Part shown: in pieces, positions 56,068-64,000 of the stretch
Numbering within the stretch: the stretch's first letter is position 1
Layout: every line of letters begins with the position of its first letter
NCBI GenBank assembly: GCA_032358165.1
Contig: JAALGY010000008.1
Location: forward strand, 1,488,001 to 1,552,000
DNA: 64,000 nt
Source of the DNA: Diplosphaera chodatii
Taxonomy: Eukaryota > Chlorophyta > Trebouxiophyceae > Prasiolales > Stichococcaceae
Direction of reading: 5' to 3'
Position numbers and translations under genes: made by a program
The notes under the pieces: model-generated
Database searches by the model: none
Seen by the model: only the letters and a program-made list of their open reading frames with translations
What the model was told of the DNA's origin: nothing

Positions 56068-59000
56068 ATGACGTGGGAAGTGAGGCTGTTAGAAGGCACG
56101 CAGGATCACCTCCAAGCTGCAGCCGCTGCCAGCAAACAGCCCGCGCCAGGTGCATCTTCATCCGGCAGCATCAGCCTTGCTGAAGCTCATCGTAATGCAG
56201 CTGCATTGCATGCACGAGCTTTGACGATTGTGCCCTGCAGACCCAACATTTTGTATACTTCATATCCAGGATGGCTGGTTGGTGTGGCGGTGGACTCGAC
56301 CTTGGCGGTGCTCAGCAGCTTGCGGTGCATGAGGTTCCTGCGGCGCGGCGCACCCAGTGCCAGCAGCCCTGTCGGTGCCATCGATGAGGACCAAGAAGCT
56401 GGTGTGTTCACGAGCATCATCTGCTTGCTCTACCGGCTGGCTTGCTGAACCCACTGACGTGCTGTTGGCTGCTGGCTGACATCAAGCCATGTCACATGCA
56501 GCGGAGCTCCAGATGCTATTGCCAGCGGGACTGCGGGTCCTCGGTGCATACGGACAAGCGCGCTCAGACGACGCAACAGCGGTGCAGGAAGTTGCAGATG
56601 CGCTGGTTGCAGCTGTGCCGGCGCAGCAGGTGTGGTAGCTCAATCACTCAGTTGGAGGCAGCTTGCACATGGTATCTCGCATGCTGGTGAGAGCGCATGT
56701 TTGTCTGCACCCTCCGCAGATTGACGACAGGACGCCACTGGTTGCGGCTGTTCTGGCTGGCAGTGCGCTGCGCTGGTTCGTGCAGCGAGGAACAGGATGC
56801 GAGCCGCTGGACTTGGCGCCTGAGCTGCCGAGCAGCTGGTTGCAACATAACCTCACACTGCTGCGCTGCCACATGCGAGTCCAGCTGGACGTCTTCGGCG
56901 TGCGGGTGTGTGCTTCATTTGTAGCAGATTGTGCTGTGTTAGCTGCTTGAAACAGGTGCGTGGAGGTCGAGACGTGCTTGTATGGAAGCATCTGGCCTCC
57001 AACATCTGCAGCCTGTACCAGAAGACGAGGATGTTTGGGGCACCAGACGGCATGTACGCTCTGATGCGCTCGCGGCGGCGGTGGAGCGTGCAGTCGCAGA
57101 ACTGACAGCCAGCAGCACAGTGTACCTTGCGCAGTCCAGCTCCAGCAGCCCAGCCATGCTGTATGGTGCGTCCACACTGAGTGCAGCAGTCATGAGCCGC
57201 ATGTCAGCGCTGGCAGCAGGGCGCTTGTGGCTCGTTGTGTCAGTTGCAGGTTGGACGCCATCACCAACACATCAGCAAGCAGACGAGCTAGGGAAAGACG
57301 CACTCAGCCGTGAGTGACCCTAATCCATGCAGGATCTCATGTGTTGTTTCAGGCCCAGCGACAGGCGGCAGCGTAGGCGGCAGCCTTGAGTCTCCTGTCA
57401 GCCTGACCCCCATGGTGCGGATGTCGCCACCAGGCGAGACTCCCGCTGCAGCGCCGACCCTGGTGTGGCAGCCGGTGAAGGCCATCACAGGTGGCTGCCT
57501 CAGGCGTGTGCTGCTTAGCACATGATGTCTGGGAGTTCCACACATGTTTAGCAGCCTGTCTTGCTGATGCAAGTCACAGCTGCAGCTGGTGTGGACCTGA
57601 GACAGGCGCAGATGTCGTATGTTCATATGTTGTTTGCAGGCAAGGAACCGGTACCATGGCACCTTGCTGTGGTGCAGCTGGACGTGCTGGCCTACGTACG
57701 GCGGGACGCCAGCACAGCAGAAGCTGCGACAGAGGCGCTGCAGCCGGGCATCCGCAACCAGATGCAGGTGTTGCATGCCGACATGGAGCATCAGCAACAT
57801 CGGCCCTACCAGCTGTGTGCACTTGTCACAAAGCTAACCCTGCTGTTGCTGTGCAATTGTAGGCGCCGTGGATACACATGTGCCTTCTACTGTACATTGA
57901 CATCGTGTCGCGTCCTTTGCAAACTGCCAGCCTGCAGACAGCACCTCCCTATGATGCGCAGGCCTTCAAAGCAGCCCTTGATACTGGGCGGAATTTCTGC
58001 GATGAGGGGGTTGCCCCGCCTCCGCAGCGTGCACTGCACTTTCAGTTACCTGGTGACTTGCTGCCCAACGCCTGCCGCCACCTGCAAATTGTGCTGCAGA
58101 GGCCTTTGGCACTCAGATGTGCGCTCGATGTGTATACCTGCAAGTAGATGCACATGTCACCTCCTGCGCTCAGGCCATCATGTTGCAATGGCTCCGCAGG
58201 CTGGGCGCATGCCATCACGGTGGTGTACCCGTTGCCATTCGGCGACGACGCAGATGCATTGGCTGCAGCTGAGGCAAGGCTGTCGGAGACCCGTGCAAGC
58301 CTGCACCAGCGCCTGGGTGCGTCAGCTGGCCTGGGCAAGTCGAGACTTTGTGACGAGGCTGCTGTGTTCTCTGAACATTGTAATGGTCACCTGGCTGATG
58401 GCGCTTGCTCGCTATGCAGGCTTGCCTGCGGACCGGCCGCTGCTCCGTGCTGCCAATGCACTGCGCCTGGGGGGTGAAGCCGCTGACAACAGCGGCGCAT
58501 CTGCCACAGGGCGGCTGTCGGACGTCCACAAAGGGGTGCCGCCCCCTGGCATTGTGGGTGGCAGCGTGCACCTCATCAGCGGGTCCTACGATTACCACCA
58601 CTACATGCAGGTTGCTCACCACTGCTCATCACAAAGATCTCCTCAGCTGCTAGCTGCTGATCAGATGTCGGTGGATCATGTGCAATATGGAGCCTGTCAT
58701 CCTGTCACAGGCAAGCGCACTCACTGTGCTGTCACCTGCGGCTCGTGCTACTGTAGGATAAGTTCGACGACAAAGGCTGGGGGTGCGCGTACCGTTCGCT
58801 GCAGACCATCTGCTCCTGGTTCCAGCAGCAGCACTACACTGCGGCTGAGCCACCCAGCCATCGCGCTATCCAAACTGCGCTTGTCCGGCTGGGTGGGCTT
58901 GGCAGTGGAAGCTGTGAACGTCGTGACGAAGAGGACACGTCGCCTGACATGTGACTGGCGCATGGAAGGCCAGTGCCTGGAGCTCTGGCGCATGTGCGCA

Positions 59001-59702
59001 GGTGACAAGGAGCCTGCTTTCGTTGGCAGCAAGCAGTGGGTCGGCGCAATCGAGTTGTCGTATGTGCTGGACTCCCTGCTGGGTGTGACATCAAAAATCA
59101 TCACCGTGTCCAAAGGCTCGGAGATGCCGAGCAAGGCACGGGAGATTGCACACCACTTCGACACCCAAGGTGGGGCGTTTGCCTGTTGGCAGGCTCGGCT
59201 TGCACACACGCTAGGTAGCACTTGCCAGCTTCACGTAGGGATCAGCATATCAGCCCTTGCCACCCACTGAGGAGCCCTGGGAGCCCTGGGCAATATTCCG
59301 CCTGGTGCACATAATCATATCCTAAATTGGCAGGCACGCCGATCATGATGGGCGGCGGCGTGCTCGCATACACGCTGCTGGGCATCGAGTTCAATGCAAA
59401 GACGGGCGAGGCTGCGTTCCTCATTCTCGACCCACACTACACCGGCACTGACGACCTACGTCGCATTCACACAGGTGCAGACCACTGTGTCTGTGTGCCC
59501 AATGTGCAGGCCTTCCACTGACTACATCAGATTGTCGACAAGCATCATCAATCCCAGCAGACTGATTGGATGCAACCCTCGTGCTGCAGGGCAGTGGGTG
59601 GCATGGAAGCGGCCTGGTGACAAGGCGGCCGCTGGCGGCGATTTGTTTGTGAAGGATGCATTCTACAACTTGCTGTGCCCCCAACGTCCAGCGGGCGTGT
59701 GA
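56068..59702 (+). CDS. UFSP2: Ufm1-specific protease UFSP2 (peptidase C78)
   Basis: Cysteine protease that matures UFM1 and removes it from targets, usually at the ER. Exons: 56068..56374, 56502..56629, 56720..56905, 57012..57165, 57353..57490, 57640..57767, 57863..58052, 58200..58316, 58420..58610, 58757..58892, 59002..59169, 59334..59474 and 59590..59702; 2097 nt, 698 residues, phases consistent. The N-terminal half is the plant-type UFSP2 region ([50 protein letters not shown]). The catalytic half shows [20 protein letters not shown], the nucleophile in GWGCAYRS (Cys523), [35 protein letters not shown] and LILDPHYTG with Asp647 and His649. All catalytic residues are present. The start of exon 7 is the weakest splice call; a later acceptor near 57940 is possible. 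Exon 1 may contain a further small intron. Confidence 0.92.
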
Positions 59703-59798
59703 GCTGGGCCGCGTGCATGACTGCACCTCTTGAGACACTCTCCCGAACAGTCCTTCACCGTCAGTGAGTTGGTGTTCCCAGTGGACGTATGTCCTACA

Positions 59799-59803
59799 TG
59801 TAA
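59799..59803 (+). terminator. TGTAA polyadenylation motif of UFSP2
   Basis: TGTAA about 97 nt after the UFSP2 stop codon; the region to 60177 otherwise shows no exon and leads into the HAC gene. Confidence 0.6.
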
Positions 59804-60177
59804 ACTTTGATAAACTTTTATAAGGCATTCATGTGGGCACCGAACAACACAGCACCAATCGTCTATCCCTCCATTGCTAAACACGCATCTAATAGGCAGC
59901 ATGTCCCCTCATGAACATGCACGAACGGTGTACACAGAGCAGCTTGCTGCTCCTGCTGCTGCTGGGCCGGTGTCGCTGCACCGCCATCGGAACATGATAA
60001 CGACGGACAGCCCTGTCCGCCTGCCGCCGCCAGCCCGCCGATATACCCGCTCGTACCTAATTACGATAGCCTAAGTTAGCGCGGTGCACTTGCTTGCTTG
60101 TAATACGCCTTGCAGATCAGCTTGGCCGCTTGCAGCATGGGCCCAGCAGCTCGCTGACGGCCTCTGGCACGACAGCA

Positions 60178-61631
60178 ATGCAGACGCAGAGTGCAGTGGC
60201 CCCAACGGCCCTGCAGCCTGTGCAGCAACCCACAGTTCAGCACCAGCAACAGCCCTGGAAGACATGGCACAACCAGGAGGCGGACCAGGAGGAGCGGCAG
60301 CGTCTCGTGAACTCCATGTGAGTGCCTGTTTGCGACGTGTATAACCCGGCTGTGGCCCCTGATCAGCAGGGCAGCATGGCCTTCCCCAAGCAACCCCATT
60401 GCTAGCAGGCTCAAGCCTGCAGCACTGCACCCGTGTGCCGGGCAGCAGGCACCGTTGTTCTCCGTGCACTTGCATCCCCTTCAAATGTGGTCGCTGCTGG
60501 ATCAGCGCTGGCAGGCAGCAGAGCTGCTGGAGTCTGTGCTGTGTCCACACAAGCACCTCCTGCCTGTGCGACAGCAAGTCTCCTGCCGTCTCAGCTGCCT
60601 CCCGATGATTGTGCGTTGCCCAGCTGGCGATTCGTGTGGGTCTGCACACGCATCCGTGCACGTCTGTGATTCTGGTGTCGTGTTGATTGTGCAGTTTTCA
60701 GCTGTTTGCTCGGCGGAAGCCCAACTGCAACCAGGACTGGCAGCGGAAGCTGCCGGACTTCGTCAAGCGGCTGGAGGAGGCGTTGTACCGCGCGGCCAGG
60801 AGCAAGGTGAGCAGCTGCCCCCCGAGTCCTCCATGCGCTGTGTGCTGGCCTGGGTCCTCGACCATGCTGCTCGGCAAGCAGGGGACGCCCGCGGCCAGCG
60901 CCCGACGCCAGCTCGGCCCCGTCTTGGCTCCTGCTGTGCCTGGCATGACGCAACGTGCCCGCCCCGGCGCTGGTTGCACCCAGTGGCAGCCCGCTTGCGT
61001 TGCGTCGCGGTGCTTGCAGGCAGACTGGCTGTTTGAGCGGCTTCTCACGCCCCAGCCGCCGCGATCGATTGCGTGGTTGTATCACCTGCTGTTTACGGAC
61101 ATGTCGCACGAAGGGCGTGGCTTGAAGTTCGCCGTGGGCCGAGGGGTCGGTCCGTGCGATGCCCAAGTTTTCCGACACCTAATGGTTTCAAAGCACACAG
61201 GGTACGTCCAGGCCCGATCGCACGAACATCGTCGTCATTGGGGTCACAACCTTTGGGGGTGCGTGTCCCTGGGTGTCGCCCAGCTGATCAATGCTGCACT
61301 GCATGCGCAGGAGGAGTATGCCAATCCAGCGACGCTGGAGCATCGACTGCAGAGCGTGGCCAGGCGCATGGTGCGCACCACGCCCCAGCCTCAGCCGGGC
61401 CAGCCAGGCCCGCCGCAGCAGGGGCAGCAGCTGCAACCGCAGCAGCCGCAGCAGCAAGCGCAACCGCCTTTGCAGCCTGGGCAGCCGCAGGGAATGCTCC
61501 CGCAGGGCCAGCAGCAGCAGGCCATGGCCAATGGCTACCCGCCGCAGCCCGCTGGTGGATATTCTTCGCCCATGGCAGCCCCTATGCAGCGGCCCCCCAG
61601 CGCACAGCAGGCGCATCCCGCGTGGGATGCA

Positions 61632-61664
<33 letters not shown>

Positions 61665-61672
61665 GCTATGTT

Positions 61673-61727
<55 letters not shown>

Positions 61728-64000
61728 GCAGCAGCTCAGCAGCAGCAGCAGCAGCAGCCACAGCCACAGCAGCAGCTTAATGGCTACCCGCCAGCGAATG
61801 GCGGTATGCCGCCACCAGGGAGCGATATGCCACCTGGGATGGGGCCGCAGGCACGCATGACGCCAGTCCCTGGCCAGCCTCACCAGCAGCCGGGCATGGG
61901 TATGCAGCCGGGCATGCCGCACCAGCAGGCGGCCACACCCAAGCTGGAGCCAGGCGCAAGCCCCGGCCCGGGCGGACCGTCCATGATGCCGAATGGCCAG
62001 CCGGGGCAGCCGCCGCAGGTCATGGGCATGACGATGGGCCACAACGGCACCATGCCCGTGAACGGCATGATGTCCGGGCCCGCAGCCAGCTCCGCCGTCA
62101 TGAGCAACGGCGTGCCGGTGCTGCGCAGCAGGGCCGCAGGTCCTGGCGTCGCGGGGCCTGGTGGCTGGCAGATGTCCCAGACGCCGCCCATGGTCCAGAA
62201 CGTGAGTCATTTGATTCACAAAGGCACACAGGAGCTACCGCAAGGAGCTGCCAGGCCACACGTGATGTATCATAAGTTTACACTAAGGCCCTCTCCACCC
62301 ATCAACCCCGCTACGCACTTGTCGTCCAACAGGGCACCGGCATGATGGGGCAGCAGCGGATGGTGAATGGCATGGTGCCCAGCCAGATGAACGTCGGCAT
62401 GCAGCCACATATGAACGGACCCGTCAAGATGGAGCAGCAGCAGTACCAGCACATGCACCCCATGCAGCAGCACCAGCAAGCGCATCGGGTGAGCATTGCT
62501 GTGCTTTAGCGCCTTCTTACTGGGCGCATGCATACAGTGCCATATGAAGTGACATGTGAAGTTCCCAACTGCTGTATCATGCTGGATGCCTGCAGATGCC
62601 TAATGGGCACCCGCCAAATGGCATGATGCCTGTCAGCACTCACGGCATGCCGCCGCAGATGCCGGGGGGCATGGTCCCCATCGGCAACTCCCTCCCGCCT
62701 GGCGGGGAGTACAAGATGGAGGCTATGTCGAACCCCTATGGTGACCACTGATTTCCCCGCTGCAATTTCATCTCCAGGGTGGCAGGGTAGTCTGTCTGTT
62801 CAAGTGTACATGATGACGTTTGCAGCGCTCTGTGCCATATGCTGTGCCCTGCCACTACAGGGGGTGGCATGGTGCCCGTCAGCAGCGGCATGTACAGCAA
62901 CCCCATGAATGGCAGCATGGGGTCACCAGCCATGGCCCAGATGCCGGCCATCCCCTCGCACTCGGGCATGATGCCCGGCCACAGCGGCCACATGGGGCCC
63001 CCCGGCCACTATGGTGGCATGGGTGAGTGCCCTGCATGTTGTTTGGCACAGCCTGCTGAGTGCACATTGCTGCAGAGGGGGGTTGCCAGACCAGTGTGGT
63101 TTGCAACGCCTGGCAGCTTTGCACCACTGCATTCCGTGCTGACCTGTGTACAACTGTGTGGCAGGTGATGGTCCTGGCGGGCCTGGTCCGGGAGCCCCTC
63201 CCAGCGCCTCGGATGACCCCGCCACTCAGTTGGCGAAGAAGCGGGAGTACATTGCCAAGCAGCAGAGGTGCTGTCCTCCCTGTCGAGTTGCTACAGCTGG
63301 TTGCACAGCAATTTTGGCCAGTGGATGCTTACGCTGATCACATCTCTGGCCGCATGCTGCCGAGCAGCAACCTGCAAATCTGCCTATTTGGATGGCCTTC
63401 TCAAGATAGTGGTGCATACATGCCAGGTGGCTCCTGTTCCTGCGGCACTGCGCCAAGTGTCAGGCGCCAGAGAACAGCTGCCAGTATGGGCAGTCGTGCA
63501 CAGTTGCAAAGCAATTGTGGCGCCACATCCTGACGTGCTCTGAGACGCAGTGCGCATACCCGAGGTGCGTCAGGCTGCCAGCAGTGCAGTCGGCAAAGTG
63601 CTTGACCACAACTACTTTTGGATTTCCATGCCTAGTTGGGAGGTGCTGGACCACGTCTCAGCAGATGCCGTGCTGCATCTGATGTGAGAATCTGTCATTT
63701 TGACAGATGCGTGGCATCACGGGAGCTGCTGAAGCACCACCAGAAGTGCAATAGCAGCGCGTGCCCAGTATGCACGCCTGTGAAGCAGTATGTGCAGAAG
63801 CAGCGGCAGAACCTCACTGCCCGCATGGTACGTGTCGTTGGCTGCTGGCACATTGCATGTCTTTGCAACCATTCAATGTGTGGTGGATTGCCCTTTGAGA
63901 ATGCAACAGCATGCTAAAGCTGATGTGCTTTGCATGATTATGTCAACACAAGCACATTGCAGCATCTGACTATTGATTGCACGTGCAAACAGAACCAGGC
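60178..64000 (+). CDS. HAC: p300/CBP-type histone acetyltransferase (HAC), N-terminal part, cut by the window edge
   Basis: Nuclear co-activator that acetylates histones. Exons seen: 60178..60317, 60695..60806, 61311..62201, 62333..62488, 62596..62740, 62861..63022, 63165..63267, 63427..63564 and 63707..63827, then an open gt donor, so the gene continues. A KIX-like region comes first: QEERQRLVNSIFQLFARRKP, DFVKRLEEALYRAARSKEEY and NPATLEHRLQSVARRMV, as in plant HAC1. A long Gln/Pro/Gly/Met-rich part follows, with a CAG run at about 61632-61770. The TAZ zinc finger then reads WLLFLRHCAKCQAPENSCQY, VAKQLWRHILTCSETQCAY and RCVASRELLKHHQKCNSSAC followed by PVC, with the expected Cys/His ligands. 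The acetyltransferase, ZZ and second TAZ domains should lie beyond 64000. The start is the first ATG that joins exon 2 in phase. Confidence 0.9.
61632..61770 (+). repeat. CAG/CAA repeat encoding poly-glutamine in HAC
   Basis: Mostly CAG with a few CAA triplets and short interruptions (AM, AA, P), within the Gln-rich exon. Such tracts vary in length by replication slippage and are prone to assembly error. Confidence 0.85.

Noticed and set aside
60687..62345. Single uninterrupted 552-codon plus-strand frame in HAC
   Set aside because: It reads through introns at 60807-61310 and 62202-62332. The spliced model rebuilds the conserved SKEEY junction and continues to the TAZ finger.

Overview
The window is nuclear DNA from a GC-rich, intron-dense green alga (Chlorophyta, probably the core-chlorophyte/trebouxiophyte side). 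The evidence is a plant-type gene set: a CYP97C carotenoid hydroxylase, a plastid SecY paralogue, plastid-type 4-alpha-glucanotransferase, a SHAQKYF-class MYB, plant-type PDX2 and a HAC-type p300/CBP acetyltransferase. It also has a septin, which land plants lack. Genes have 4 to 25 exons, mostly separated by introns of about 60-250 bp ending in TGCAG. Several genes carry the algal TGTAA polyadenylation motif downstream. Five introns need a GC instead of a GT donor. Exon models were built by hand, matching splice phase and conserved protein blocks; for most genes the summed exon length is an exact multiple of three.

Layout: 1-1642 (-) 3' part of an unrecognised coiled-coil gene; 2260-5387 (+) MYB factor; 6028-10273 (-) CYP97C with one apparent single-base frameshift; 11086-11644 (-) CKS1 cell-cycle subunit; 12154-15333 (+) plastid SecY (SCY2-like); 15808-26528 (-) a very large secreted Ala/Pro-rich protein gene built from an about 2.5-kb block of roughly eight exons repeated in tandem at least three times; 26892-29430 (-) unassigned WD40-like protein; 29918-31415 (+) PDX2; 31581-33086 (-) DUF3429 membrane protein; 33771-37236 (+) tubulin tyrosine ligase-like (TTLL) polyglutamylase; 38374-41238 (-) septin with a predicted C-terminal transmembrane helix; 42040-48336 (-) Tudor-SN nuclease; 49210-50859 (+) TruB pseudouridine synthase; 51431-55259 (-) DPE1; 56068-59702 (+) UFSP2 protease; 60178-end (+) N-terminal half of a HAC acetyltransferase, cut by the window edge.

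The genes do not form an operon-like unit. They serve separate housekeeping roles: lutein synthesis and plastid envelope insertion, starch-derived glucan metabolism, vitamin B6, cell cycle and cytoskeleton, RNA modification and RNA binding, ufmylation and chromatin. Several neighbours are head-to-head with 0.5-0.8 kb between starts (WD40/PDX2, DUF3429/TTLL, DPE1/UFSP2), suggesting shared promoter regions. The most unusual object is the repeated-exon secreted protein at 15.8-26.5 kb. I saw no rRNA, tRNA, CRISPR array, transposase or virus-like gene, but I could not scan for structured RNAs by computation.
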